DNA of 64,000 nucleotides. Origin: Trypanosoma brucei gambiense DAL972. Lineage: Eukaryota; Euglenozoa; Kinetoplastea; Trypanosomatida; Trypanosomatidae. This document shows positions 29,469 to 41,177 of this stretch, one piece after another (position 1 is the stretch's first letter; each line of letters starts with the position of its first letter). A program made the position numbers and the translations under genes. Where the stretch lies: contig NC_026742.1 of NCBI RefSeq assembly GCF_000210295.1, positions 310,001 through 374,000 on the forward strand. Direction: 5' to 3'. A model generated the notes under the pieces. That model was not told where the DNA came from and did not search any database. It worked only from the letters and a program-made list of their open reading frames with translations.

Positions 29469-30719
29469 TCACTCATCACCTGCTGGAGTTTCCTGCTGAT
29501 GGCTGGTAATGCTTAAATGCTCCTCACCATTTGATGGTACCGCTGCCACTTCTGCCGCCTCCACATTAGATACGGGTGAGGTAACCTTTTCACGGAGAGA
29601 CATTACAGTAATATACTTCTCATGACCTGCAAAACAGCAAAAGTATAAAAGAACAAGCAATACAACAAGAAGAATAAATATTATAACAACAGCAGCACCG
29701 GCACCACCGCCACTTCCCTCACCATCGGAAGCTGTAGATGGCACAGTCTTATCTGACGCTTCATTACTTCCATTGGATATTTCATCAGTATTTGTATTTT
29801 CATCAACTGTTGTATTTTCATCAACTGTTGTATTTTCATCAACTGTTGTATTTTCATCAGCTGTTGTATTCCCATCAGCTGTTGTATTTTCATCAGCCGT
29901 TGTGTTTTCATCAGCTGTTGTGTTTTCATCAGCATTTGTGTTCCCATCAGCTGTTGTATTTTCATCAGCTGTTGTGTTTTCGCTGTGAGGGGAAGCAGGT
30001 GGAAGGGGAGTTGGCACTGCAGAGGCTTCACAGAGAACCATGAAAAAGCGTGTACTTCTAGCCCTAGTGTTCGTGAAACTAATATTATTTCCAAAGTCAT
30101 CATCATCATCAAACCATGTGACGCGATCAGAGGAATCCAGTTTAGCAATTACGTTTAATCTCCCGTACGCAGGGTAATTTTTGAAAAAGGATGGGTAGTC
30201 ATTCATACTACCAGCTCCTGATACTTCATGGTAAGACCCACGCCAGAATGCAACACCATTATCGTCAGGAGTTGCTGGGGCAAACAATCCTGTGTTCCAT
30301 CGATAGACACAATTTAATGATGAAGCGAGGTCACCTACTTTGCATCTGTCCTTTTCCTCATGTACTGAACTCGCACTGTACTTGGCATCACCACCAAGGT
30401 AAACATATAAATACCCCAATTCATTTTTCGGTTTTAATAGTTTATATATTAAACTGTTTGTGGCCTCAGAGTGGTCAGTAGCGAGGTTCATACCTTCAGC
30501 ACGGCACACACGCTCAGAATTAACGTAATCCACATTATATACACCATTATTTTCAAACACTTCATGAGTATATATGGCGTAACTCTTAGCTGCTGTAGTC
30601 ACAGGACCCCCTCCAGAGCTGGCAGCCTGTAGTGGACGTAAAATACATTGCAATAACATCAGTACACCACACAGAGTTGTAATCCGAGAGAAGTTTGATG
30701 GCACCATGCGGATTTCCAT
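29469..30719 (-). CDS. C-type-lectin-like surface protein, copy A
   Basis: 416 residues. Signal peptide at about 1-32 ('TTLCGVLMLLQCILRPLQA'). The lectin-like domain covers about 40-232. 'CRAEGMNLATDHSEATNSLI' (from Cys72) is the typical C-type-lectin helix that follows the first cysteine. Cys126 and Cys137 and the last Cys230 complete four cysteines. The loop 'APATPDDNGVAFW' (147-159) sits where EPN/QPD occurs in calcium-binding lectins, and 'TWFDDDDDFG' (201-210) where the WND motif occurs. Eleven six-residue stalk repeats (about 247-312), mostly ENTTAD/ENTTVD/GNTTAD, each with an N-glycosylation sequon. Transmembrane helix at about 340-364 and a 52-residue tail ending PAGDE. Type I plasma-membrane protein; ligand unknown. 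I do not recognise it as a characterised trypanosome family. Confidence 0.92.
   Translation of the reverse strand: MEIRMVPSNFSRITTLCGVLMLLQCILRPLQAASSGGGPVTTAAKSYAIYTHEVFENNGVYNVDYVNSERVCRAEGMNLATDHSEATNSLIYKLLKPKNELGYLYVYLGGDAKYSASSVHEEKDRCKVGDLASSLNCVYRWNTGLFAPATPDDNGVAFWRGSYHEVSGAGSMNDYPSFFKNYPAYGRLNVIAKLDSSDRVTWFDDDDDFGNNISFTNTRARSTRFFMVLCEASAVPTPLPPASPHSENTTADENTTADGNTNADENTTADENTTADENTTADGNTTADENTTVDENTTVDENTTVDENTNTDEISNGSNEASDKTVPSTASDGEGSGGGAGAAVVIIFILLVVLLVLLYFCCFAGHEKYITVMSLREKVTSPVSNVEAAEVAAVPSNGEEHLSITSHQQETPAGDE
29784..29981 (-). repeat. 18-bp stalk repeats of copy A
   Basis: Eleven in-frame 18-bp units encoding E/G-N-T-T/N-A/V/T-D. Repeat numbers differ between copies: about 11 (A), 7 (B), 12 (C), 15 (D), 5-6 (E) and 33 (F). 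Confidence 0.9.
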
Positions 30720-32484
30720 GTTTACTGTTAAACTTGCTTGCTTATTAGTCTGTAGTTAATGTTGGGAAATCAAAGAGATATGAAAGGGTTAGTTAAAGGG
30801 GAAAGTCAAGGGATTAGGAAGTGAAGAAAGTAGTAACGGTTGTGCAATCATAAAAGTGGCGCGCACAGACATTGCGAAAACTCAACATCAAAATAGTTCG
30901 TCACTCATATTAGAAACTAGTAATTAAGAAGCAAATAATTGTCAAAAACAATAACAGTATAGGAGTGAGTCACGGGTCTATGGAGAAAAAAAAAAGGGGT
31001 CTCATGCACAACAAAAAAATTAAAGGAAAACTACAAGTTAATGCAGTACCATATTCTCCTTGGGATACCACCCTGTCCCTCAATAATACGGCTCGACACC
31101 CCATTCACACTTCATATGGAATTTATGAACACCACTAATGATACATTCATGACAGTTAATAGTTGGAAATAGAAAATGCAATGGCATATGACTTATACTC
31201 AGTGCATTGATAATTCCAATAACTCTACATTTCATACAGCACCTCATACCACTCCTTCAAATGAATACAAACATCTCCCATGTTCGGGTTAAAATGTAAC
31301 GCAATACGCTAAGGGGAATTACCCTTATTTGAGGGACTAATAATATCATCACACCATCATATTACTGAAATGCAACTACTTTTTTGTACAAAACATCCTC
31401 AACGACAAAACGAATCATATAGTGTAACATTATTGTTAGTCAGTACACACATACCCAACACACAAGTAACAACATAAATATATTCTTTCCTTTTGTCTAA
31501 CACACTAATAATAAAAAAAATGAGAAATAATGAATTTTACAAGCGAACATATATATATACATATACACAGGTAATGAAGGGATTGGCACAGTAACCCTCA
31601 GCATAATAACACAGCAACACGAAAGTAACATCGTATCGCCACATTCCCTTACAATCAATATTAACAAAAACATATTAGAAAACAAACACATGGAAGCCGT
31701 AACACCTGCCTGATTTATCCAAATACAACATATCAACACATAATACGCTACTTCTGCACGATATATACATATACATATACTCGAACAAAAAAATTGACAC
31801 TTCACATAACTAATGATATACGAATCATCACTTACCGTCCGTATCATGTTACAGAAAAAGAAAAGGTTATTAACCAAAAAATAAAAAGAAAGGATATATA
31901 AAGTGATTAGAAAGCTGACAATATTGAGTATATGCACAAGAAGGATCTACACACTTCACAATAATGCACAACATAAACACATACACAACGCATATAAGGA
32001 TACAGCTAAGGGGGAAAAACATATAAGGATACAAACTGCATATAATTAGAGAAAGGTAGCAGAGAGAAAGCCTTAACACATAACTCAAGTATATTATATA
32101 TGAAAGTTCAGCAGGTAAGTATTATTAATGAGAGAATAAGAAATGGAAGTGTATAAAGCAGTACAAGGTAATATATATTCAAAATTAATGGAAATGAAAC
32201 CAAATACTACTCATTAAGTAGTTTAACAATTTTCAAAATAAATAGTTGATTATTTCAAGAGAGTAACTGTAGTTGCTCCATGCAAACAGAAACATTTCAC
32301 AAAGATTATAAAAACATTAAATACAAAAATATTACGGTACAAAGAAAGGTGCTTAAAGACATCGCAAAGAAATACAGTAGCAGAAAAAGACAATGTGACA
32401 ATAGGGAAACATGACACACAACAGCACATCACTGCACACACCTCCATAAATTCCCATGCACATCATTAAACAAAAAGTATACAC
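30720..32484. other. Array spacer between copies A and B
   Basis: 5' flank of copy A (30720 to about 31080) and 3' flank of copy B. It has the short microsatellite version (about 31548-31570, only TATA/TACATA with no TTTATTTA block) and the stem-loop at 31310. Otherwise near identical to the other spacers. Confidence 0.75.
30750..30840 (-). promoter_or_regulatory. Predicted trans-splice acceptor common to the array genes
   Basis: Plus-strand purines at about 30763-30839 are a long polypyrimidine-rich tract on the coding strand. The first AG after it is at 30750-30751, giving a 5' UTR of about 30 nt. The same sequence precedes every visible copy, so all copies should be spliced alike. Confidence 0.55.
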
Positions 32485-33663
32485 TCACTCATCAGCTGCT
32501 GGAGTTTCCTGCTGATGGCTGGTAATGCTTAAATGCTCCTCACCATTTGATGGTACCGCTGCCACTTCTGCCGCCTCCACATTAGATACGGGTGAGGTAA
32601 CCTTTTCACGGAGAGACATTACAGTAATATACTTCTCATGACCTGCAAAACAGCAAAAGTATAAAAGAACAAGCAATACAACAAGAAGAATAAATATTAT
32701 AACAACAGCAGCACCGGCACCACCGCCACTTCCCTCACCATCGGAAGATGTAGATGGCACAGTCTTATCTGACGCTTCATTACTTCCATTGGATATTTCA
32801 TCAGTATTTGTATTTTCATCAACTGTTGTATTTTCATCAGCATTTGTGTTCCCATCAGCTGTTGTATTTTCATCAGCATTTGTATTCCCATCAACTGTTG
32901 TATTTTCATCAGCTGTTGTGTTTTCGCTGTGAGGGGAAGCAGGTGGAAGCGGAGTTGGCACTGCAGAGGCTTCACAGAGAACCATGAAAAAGCGTGTACT
33001 TCTAGCCCTAGTGTTCGTGAAACTAATATTATTTCCAAAGTCATCATCATCATCAAACCATGTGACGCGATCAGAGGAATCCAGTTTAGCAATTACGTTT
33101 AATCTCCCGTACGCAGGGTAATTTTTGAAAAAGGATGGGTAGTCATTCATACTACCAGCTCCTGATACTTCATGGGAAGACCCACGCCAGAATGCAACAC
33201 CATTATCGTCAGGAGTTGCTGGGGCAAACAATCCTGTGTTCCATCGATAGACACAATTTAATGATGAAGCGAGGTCACCTACTTTGCATCTGTCCTTTTC
33301 CTCATGTACTGAACTCGCACTGTACTTGGCATCACCACCAAGGTAAACATATAAATACCCCAATTCATTTTTCGGTTTTAATAGTTTATATATTAAACTG
33401 TTTGTGGCCTCAGAGTGGTCAGTAGCGAGGTTCATACCTTCAGCACGGCACACACGCTCAGAATTAACGTAATCCACATTATATACACCATTATTTTCAA
33501 ACACTTCATGAGTATATACGGCGTAACTCTTAGCTGCTGTAGTCACAGGACCCCCTCCAGAGCTGGCAGCCTGTAGTGGACGTAAAATACATTGCAATAA
33601 CATCAGTATACCACACAGAGTTGTAATCCGAGAGAAGTTTGATGGCACCATGCGGATTTCCAT
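32485..33663 (-). CDS. C-type-lectin-like surface protein, copy B
   Basis: 392 residues, the shortest copy, with only about seven stalk repeats. Differences from copy A include Ile for Val in the signal peptide (residue 19), Ala-Val-Tyr before the first domain strand (residue 49), Ser for Tyr at residue 163 ('GSSHEV'), 'STSSDGEG' before the transmembrane helix, and the tail end PAADE. The lectin-like domain, including the four cysteines and the TPD and WFD segments, is otherwise identical. Confidence 0.92.
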   Translation of the reverse strand: MEIRMVPSNFSRITTLCGILMLLQCILRPLQAASSGGGPVTTAAKSYAVYTHEVFENNGVYNVDYVNSERVCRAEGMNLATDHSEATNSLIYKLLKPKNELGYLYVYLGGDAKYSASSVHEEKDRCKVGDLASSLNCVYRWNTGLFAPATPDDNGVAFWRGSSHEVSGAGSMNDYPSFFKNYPAYGRLNVIAKLDSSDRVTWFDDDDDFGNNISFTNTRARSTRFFMVLCEASAVPTPLPPASPHSENTTADENTTVDGNTNADENTTADGNTNADENTTVDENTNTDEISNGSNEASDKTVPSTSSDGEGSGGGAGAAVVIIFILLVVLLVLLYFCCFAGHEKYITVMSLREKVTSPVSNVEAAEVAAVPSNGEEHLSITSHQQETPAADE

Positions 33664-35429
33664 GTTTACTGTTAAACTTGCTTGCTTATGAGTCTGTAGT
33701 TAATGTTGGGAAATCAAAGAGATATGAAAGGGTTAGTTAAAGGGGAAAGTCAAGGGATTAGGAAGTGAAGAAAGTAGTAACGGTTGTGCAATCATAAAAG
33801 TGGCGCGCACACACACTGCGAAAACTCAACATCAAAATAGTTCGTCACTCATATTAGAAACTAGTAATTAAGAAGCAAATAATTGTCAAAAACAATAACA
33901 GTATAGGAGTGAGTCACGGGTCTATGGAGAAAAAAAAAAAGGGGTCTCATGCACAACAAAAAAATTAAAGGAAAACTACAAGTTAATGCAGTATCATATT
34001 CTCCTTGGGATACCACCCTGTCCCTCAATAATACGGCTCGACACCCCATTCACACTTCATATGGAATTTATGAACACCACTAATGATACATTCATGACAG
34101 TTAATAGTTGGAAATAGAAAATGCAATGGCATATGACTTATACTCAGTGCATTGATAATTCCAATAACTCTACATTTCATACAGCACCTCATACCACTCC
34201 TTCAAATGAATACAAACATCTCCCATGTTCGGGTTAAAATGTAACGCAATACGCTAAGGGGAATTACCCTTATTTGAGGGACTAATAATATCATCACACC
34301 ATCATATTACTGAAATGCAACTACTTTTTTGTACAAAACATCCTCAACGACAAAACGAATCATATAGTGTAACATTATTGTTAGTCAGTACACACATACC
34401 CAACACACAAGTAACAACATAAATATATTCCTTCCTTTTGTCTAACACACTAATAATAAAAAAAATGAGAAATAATGAATTTTACAAGCGAACATATATA
34501 TATACATATATACAGGTAATGAAGGGATTGGCACAGTAACCCTCAACATAATAACACAGCAACACGAAAGTAACATCGTATCGCCATATTCCCTTATAAT
34601 CAATATTAACAAAAACATATTAGAAAACAAACACATGGAAGCCGTAACACCTGCCTGATTTATCCAAATACAACATATCAACACATAATACGCTACGTCT
34701 GCACGATATATACATATACATATACTCGAACAAAAAAATTGACACTTCACATAACTAATGATATACGAATCATCACTTACCGTCCGTATCATGTTACAGA
34801 AAAAGAAAAGGTTATTAACCAAAAAATAAAAAGAAAGGATATATAAAGTGATTACAAAGGTGACAATATTGAGTATATGCACAAGAAGGATCTACACACT
34901 TCACAATAATGCACAACATAAACACATACACAACGCATATAAGCATACAGCTAAGGGGGAAAAACATATAAGGATACAAACTGCATATAATTAGAGAAAG
35001 GTAGCAGAGAGAAAGCCTTAACACATAACTCAAGTATATTATATATGAAAGTTCAGCAGGTAAGTATTATTAATGAGAGAATAAGAAATGGAAGTGTATA
35101 AAGCAGTACAAGGTAATATATATTCAAAATTAATGGAAATGAAACCAAATACTACTCATTAAGTAGTTTAACAATTTTCAAAATAAATAGTTGATTATTT
35201 CAAGAGAGTAACTGTAGTTGCTCCATGCAAACAGAAACATTTCACAAAGATTATAAAAACATTAAATACAAAAATATTACGGTACAAAGAAAGGTGCTTA
35301 AAGACATCGCAAAGAAATACAGTAGCAGAAAAAGACAATGTGACAATAGGGAAACATGACACACAACAGCACATCACTGCACACACCTCCATAAATTCCC
35401 ATGCACATCATTAAACAAAAAGTATACAC
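33664..35429. other. Array spacer between copies B and C
   Basis: Common flanking sequence with the short microsatellite (about 34492-34516) and stem-loop at 34255. A local variant 'TTACAAAGG' replaces 'TTAGAAAGC' near 34852, shared with the flank of copy E at 42195. Confidence 0.75.
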
Positions 35430-36698
35430 TCACTCATCACCTGCTGGAGTTTCCTGCTGATGGCTGGTAATGCTTAAATGCTCCTCACCATTTGATGGTA
35501 CCGCTGCCACTTCTGCCGCCTCCACATTAGATACGGGTGAGGTAACCTTTTCACGGAGAGACATTACAGTAATATACTTCTCATGACCTGCAAAACAGCA
35601 AAAGTATAAAAGAACAAGCAATACAACAAGAAGAATAAATATTATAACAACAGCAGCACCGGCACCACCGCCACTTCCCTCACCATCGGAAGCTGTAGAT
35701 GGCACAGTCTTATCTGACGCTTCATTACTTCCATTGGATATTTCATCAGTATTTGTATTTTCATCAACTGTTGTATTTTCATCAACTGTTGTATTTTCAT
35801 CAACTGTTGTATTTTCATCAACTGTTGTATTTTCATCAGCATTTGTGTTCCCATCAGCTGTTGTGTTCCCATCAGCTGTTGTATTTTCATCAGCATTTGT
35901 ATTCCCATCAGCTGTTGTATTTTCATCAGCTGTTGTATTTTCATCAGCTGTTGTGTTTTCGCTGTGAGGGGAAGCAGGTGGAAGGGGAGTTGGCACTGCA
36001 GAGGCTTCACAGAGAACCATGAAAAAGCGTGTACTTCTAGCCCTAGTGTTCGTGAAACTAATATTATTTCCAAAGTCATCATCATCATCAAACCATGTGA
36101 CGCGATCAGAGGAATCCAGTTTAGCAATTACGTTTAATCTCCCGTACGCAGGGTAATTTTTGAAAAAGGATGGGTAGTCATTCATACTACCAGCTCCTGA
36201 TACTTCATGGTAAGACCCACGCCAGAATGCAACACCATTATCGTCAGGAGTTGCTGGGGCAAACAATCCTGTGTTCCATCGATAGACACAATTTAATGAT
36301 GAAGCGAGGTCACCTACTTTGCATCTGTCCTTTTCCTCATGTACTGAACTCGCACTGTACTTGGCATCACCACCAAGGTAAGCATATAAATACCCCAATT
36401 CATTTTTCGGTTTTAATAGTTTATATATTAAACTGTTTGTGGCCTCAGAGTGGTCAGTAGCGAGGTTCATACCTTCAGCACGGCACACACGCTCAGAATT
36501 AACGTAATCCACATTATATACACCATTATTTTCAAACACTTCATGAGTATATATGGCGTAACTCTTAGCTGCTGTAGTCACAGGACCCCCTCCAGAGCTG
36601 GCAGCCTGTAGTGGACGTAAAATACATTGCAATAACATCAGTACACCACACAGAGTTGTAATCCGAGAGAAGTTTGATGGCACCATGCGGATTTCCAT
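35430..36698 (-). CDS. C-type-lectin-like surface protein, copy C
   Basis: 422 residues with about twelve stalk repeats. It has Val in the signal peptide, 'YAYLGG' instead of 'YVYLGG' near residue 106, Tyr163 and the PAGDE tail end. Domain organisation is the same as copy A: signal peptide, lectin-like domain with four cysteines, sequon-rich stalk, transmembrane helix and 52-residue tail. Confidence 0.92.
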   Translation of the reverse strand: MEIRMVPSNFSRITTLCGVLMLLQCILRPLQAASSGGGPVTTAAKSYAIYTHEVFENNGVYNVDYVNSERVCRAEGMNLATDHSEATNSLIYKLLKPKNELGYLYAYLGGDAKYSASSVHEEKDRCKVGDLASSLNCVYRWNTGLFAPATPDDNGVAFWRGSYHEVSGAGSMNDYPSFFKNYPAYGRLNVIAKLDSSDRVTWFDDDDDFGNNISFTNTRARSTRFFMVLCEASAVPTPLPPASPHSENTTADENTTADENTTADGNTNADENTTADGNTTADGNTNADENTTVDENTTVDENTTVDENTTVDENTNTDEISNGSNEASDKTVPSTASDGEGSGGGAGAAVVIIFILLVVLLVLLYFCCFAGHEKYITVMSLREKVTSPVSNVEAAEVAAVPSNGEEHLSITSHQQETPAGDE

Positions 36699-38499
36699 GT
36701 TTACTGTTAAACTTGCTTGCTTATTAGTCTGTAGTTAATGTTGGGAAATCAAAGAGATATGAAAGGGTTAGTTAAAGGGGAAAGTCAAGGGATTAGGAAG
36801 TGAAGAAAGTAGTAACGGTTGTGCAATCATAAAAGTGGCGCGCACACACACTGCGAAAACTCAACATCAAAATAGTTCGTCACTCATATTAGAAACTAGT
36901 AATTAAGAAGCAAATAATTGTCAAAAACAATAACAGTATAGGAGTGAGTCACGGGTCTATGGAGAAAAAAAAAAGGGGTCTCATGCACAACAAAAAAACT
37001 AAAGGAAAACTACAAGTTAATGCAGTACCATATTCTCCTTGGGATACCACCCTGTCCCTCAATAATACGGCTCGACACCCCATTCACACTTCATATGGAG
37101 TTTATGAACACCACTAATGATACATTCATGACAGTTAATAGTTGGAAATAGAAAATGCAATGGCATATGACTTATACTCAGTGCATTGATAATTCCAATA
37201 ACTCTACATTTCATACAGCACCTCATACCACTCCTTCAAATGAATACAAACATCTCCCATGTTCGGGTTAAAATGTAACGCAATACGCTAAGGGGAATTA
37301 CCCTTATTTGAGGGACTAATAATATCATCACACCATCATATTACTGAAATGCAACTACTTTTTTGTACAAAACATCCTCAACGACAAAACGAATCATATA
37401 GTGTAACATTATTGTTAGTCAGTACACACATACCCAACACACAAGTAACAACATAAATATATTCCTTCCTTTTGTCTAACACACTAATAATAAAAAAAAT
37501 GAGAAATAATCAATTTTACAAGCGAACATATATATATACATATACATATACATATTTATTTATATACATATTTATTTATATACAGGTAATGAAGGGATTG
37601 GCACAGTAACCCTCAACATAATAACACAGCAACACGAAGGTAACATCGTATCGCCATATTCCTTTATAATCAATATTAACAAAAACATATTAGAAAACAA
37701 ACACATGGAAGCCGTAACACCTGCCTGATTTATCCAAATACAACATATCAACACATAATACGCTACGTCTGCACGATATATACATATACATATACTCGAA
37801 CAAAAAAATTGACACTTCACATAACTAATGATATACGAATCATCACTTACCGTCCGTATCATGTTACAGAAAAAGAAAAGGTTATTAACCAAAAAATAAA
37901 AAGAAAGGATATATAAAGTGATTAGAAAGCTGACAATATTGAGTATATGCACAAGAAGGATCTACACACTTCACAATAATGCACAACATAAACACATACA
38001 CAACGCATATAAGCATACAGCTAAGGGGGAAAAACATATAAGGATACAAACTGCATATAATTAGAGAAAGGTAGCAGAGAGAAAGCCTTAACACATAACT
38101 CAAGTATATTATATATGAAAGTTCAGCAGGTAAGTATTATTAATGAGAGAATAAGAAATGGAAGTGTATAAAGCAGTACAAGGTAATATATATTCAAAAT
38201 TAATGGAAATGAAACCAAATACTACTCATTAAGTAGTTTAACAATTTTCAAAATAAATAGTTGATTATTTCAAGAGAGTAACTGTAGTTGCTTCATGCAA
38301 ACAGAAACATTTCACAAAGATTATAAAAACATTAAATACAAAAATATTACGGTACAAAGAAAGGTGCTTAAAGACATCGCAAAGAAATACAGTAGCAGAA
38401 AAAGACAATGTGACAATAGGGAAACATGACACACAACAGCACATCACTGCACACACCTCCATAAATTCCCATGCACATCATTAAACAAAAAGTATACAC
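36699..38499. other. Array spacer between copies C and D
   Basis: Common flanks, stem-loop at 37289, and the long microsatellite form at about 37526-37585 with two TATTTATTTATATACA blocks. Confidence 0.75.
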
Positions 38500-39822
38500 T
38501 CACTCATCAGCTGCTGGAGTTTCCTGCTGATGGCTGGTAATGCTTAAATGCTCCTCACCATTTGATGGTACCGCTGCCACTTCTGCCGCCTCCACATTAG
38601 ATACGGGTGAGGTAACCTTTTCACGGAGAGACATTACAGTAATATACTTCTCATGACCTGCAAAACAGCAAAAGTATAAAAGAACAAGCAATACAACAAG
38701 AAGAATAAATATTATAACAACAGCAGCACCGGCACCACCGCCACTTCCCTCACCATCGGAAGCTGTAGATGGCACAGTCTTATCTGACGCTTCATTACTT
38801 CCATTGGATATTTCATCAGTATTTGTATTTTCATCAACTGTTGTATTTTCATCAACTGTTGTATTTTCATCAGCATTTGTGTCCCCATCAACTGTTGTAT
38901 TTTCATCAGCTGTTGTATTTTCATCAGCTGTTGTGTTTTCATCAGCATTTGTGTTCCCATCAGCTGTTGTATTTTCATCAGCTGTTGTATTTTCATCAGC
39001 TGTTGTGTTTTCATCAGCATTTGTGTTCCCATCAGCATTTGTATTCCCATCAACTGTTGTATTTTCATCAGCTGTTGTGTTTTCGCTGTGAGGGGAAGCA
39101 GGTGGAAGCGGAGTTGGCACTGCAGAGGCTTCACAGAGAACCATGAAAAAGCGTGTACTTCTAGCCCTAGTGTTCGTGAAACTAATATTATTTCCAAAGT
39201 CATCATCATCATCAAACCATGTGACGCGATCAGAGGAATCCAGTTTAGCAATTACGTTTAATCTCCCGTACGCAGGGTAATTTTTGAAAAAGGATGGGTA
39301 GTCATTCATACTACCAGCTCCTGATACTTCATGGGAAGACCCACGCCAGAATGCAACACCATTATCGTCAGGAGTTGCTGGGGCAAACAATCCTGTGTTC
39401 CATCGATAGACACAATTTAATGATGAAGCGAGGTCACCTACTTTGCATCTGTCCTTTTCCTCATGTACTGAACTCGCACTGTACTTGGCATCACCACCAA
39501 GGTAAACATATAAATACCCCAATTCATTTTTCGGTTTTAATAGTTTATATATTAAACTGTTTGTGGCCTCAGAGTGGTCAGTAGCGAGGTTCATACCTTC
39601 AGCACGGCACACACGCTCAGAATTAACGTAATCCACATTATATACACCATTATTTTCAAACACTTCATGAGTATATATGGCGTAACTCTTAGCTGCTGTA
39701 GTCACAGGACCCCCTCCAGAGCTGGCAGCCTGTAGTGGACGTAAAATACATTGCAATAACATCAGTACACCACACAGAGTTGTAATCCGAGAGAAGTTTG
39801 ATGGCACCATGCGGATTTCCAT
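38500..39822 (-). CDS. C-type-lectin-like surface protein, copy D
   Basis: 440 residues with about fifteen stalk repeats, including one GDTNAD unit that breaks the sequon. It shares Ser163 and the PAADE tail end with copy B, but has the Val signal-peptide variant and 'SYAIY' of copies A and C. Domain architecture is unchanged. Confidence 0.92.
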   Translation of the reverse strand: MEIRMVPSNFSRITTLCGVLMLLQCILRPLQAASSGGGPVTTAAKSYAIYTHEVFENNGVYNVDYVNSERVCRAEGMNLATDHSEATNSLIYKLLKPKNELGYLYVYLGGDAKYSASSVHEEKDRCKVGDLASSLNCVYRWNTGLFAPATPDDNGVAFWRGSSHEVSGAGSMNDYPSFFKNYPAYGRLNVIAKLDSSDRVTWFDDDDDFGNNISFTNTRARSTRFFMVLCEASAVPTPLPPASPHSENTTADENTTVDGNTNADGNTNADENTTADENTTADENTTADGNTNADENTTADENTTADENTTVDGDTNADENTTVDENTTVDENTNTDEISNGSNEASDKTVPSTASDGEGSGGGAGAAVVIIFILLVVLLVLLYFCCFAGHEKYITVMSLREKVTSPVSNVEAAEVAAVPSNGEEHLSITSHQQETPAADE

Positions 39823-41077
39823 GTTTACTGTTAAACTTGCTTGCTTATTAGTCTGTAGTTAATGTTGGGAAATCAAAGAGATATGAAAGGGTTAGTTAAA
39901 GGGGAAAGTCAAGGGATTAGGAAGTGAAGAAAGTAGTAACGGTTGTGCAATCATAAAAGTGGCGCGCACAGACATTGCGAAAACTCAACATCAAAATAGT
40001 TCGTCACTCATATTAGAAACTAGTAATTAAGAAGCAAATAATTGTCAAAAACAATAACAGTATAGGAGTGAGTCACGGGTCTATGGAGAAAAAAAAAAAG
40101 GGGTCTCATGCACAACAAAAAAATTAAAGGAAAACTACAAGTTAATGCAGTACCATATTCTCCTTGGGATACCACCCTGTCCCTCAATAATACGGCTCGA
40201 CACCCCATTCACACTTCATATGGAGTTTATGAACACCACTAATGATACATTCATGACAGTTAATAGTTGGAAATAGAAAATGCAATGGCATATGACTTAT
40301 ACTCAGTGCATTGATAATTCCAATAACTCTACATTTCATACAGCACCTCATACCACTCCTTCAAATGAATACAAACATCTCCCATGTTCGGGTTAAAATG
40401 TAACGCAATACGCTAAGGGGAATTACCCTTATTTGAGGGACTAATAATATCATCACACCATCATATTACTGAAATGCAACTACTTTTTTGTACAAAACAT
40501 CCTCAACGACAAAACGAATCATATAGTGTAACATTATTGTTAGTCAGTACACACATACCCAACACACAAGTAACAACATAAATATATTCCTTCCTTTTGT
40601 CTAACACACTAATAATAAAAAAAATGAGAAATAATCAATTTTACAAGCGAACATATATATATACATATACATATACATATTTATTTATATACATATTTAT
40701 TTATATACAGGTAATGAAGGGATTGGCACAGTAACCCTCAACATAATAACACAGCAACACGAAGGTAACATCGTATCGCCATATTCCTTTATAATCAATA
40801 TTAACAAAAACATATTAGAAAACAAACACATGGAAGCCGTAACACCTGCCTGATTTATCCAAATACAACATATCAACACATAATACGCTACGTCTGCACG
40901 ATATATACATATACATATACTCGAACAAAAAAATTGACACTTCACATAACTAATGATATACGAATCATCACTTACCGTCCGTATCATGTTACAGAAAAAG
41001 AAAAGGTTATTAACCCAAAAATAAAAAAAAAGATATTTAAAGTGATTAAAAGCTGACAATATTGAGTATTTGCCCAA
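39823..41077. other. Array spacer left of the assembly gap
   Basis: 5' flank of copy D followed by the 3' flank of an unseen copy (stem-loop at 40414, long microsatellite at about 40650-40710). The last 70 bases before the gap contain small differences not found in any other unit ('AACCCAAAAAT', 'GATATTTAAAG', 'TATTTGCCC'), typical of a low-quality read end. Confidence 0.75.
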
Positions 41078-41177
41078 NNNNNNNNNNNNNNNNNNNNNNN
41101 NNNNNNNNNNNNNNNNNNNNNNNNNNNNNNNNNNNNNNNNNNNNNNNNNNNNNNNNNNNNNNNNNNNNNNNNNNNNN
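41078..41177. other. Assembly gap of 100 N inside the array
   Basis: Exactly 100 Ns, a conventional placeholder for a gap of unknown size. The left side ends in a 3' flank (equivalent to about 37950) and the right side begins in a 5' flank (equivalent to about 40028). At least about 2 kb and one complete CDS must therefore be missing if the order is regular; more than one unit could be missing. Confidence 0.9.
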
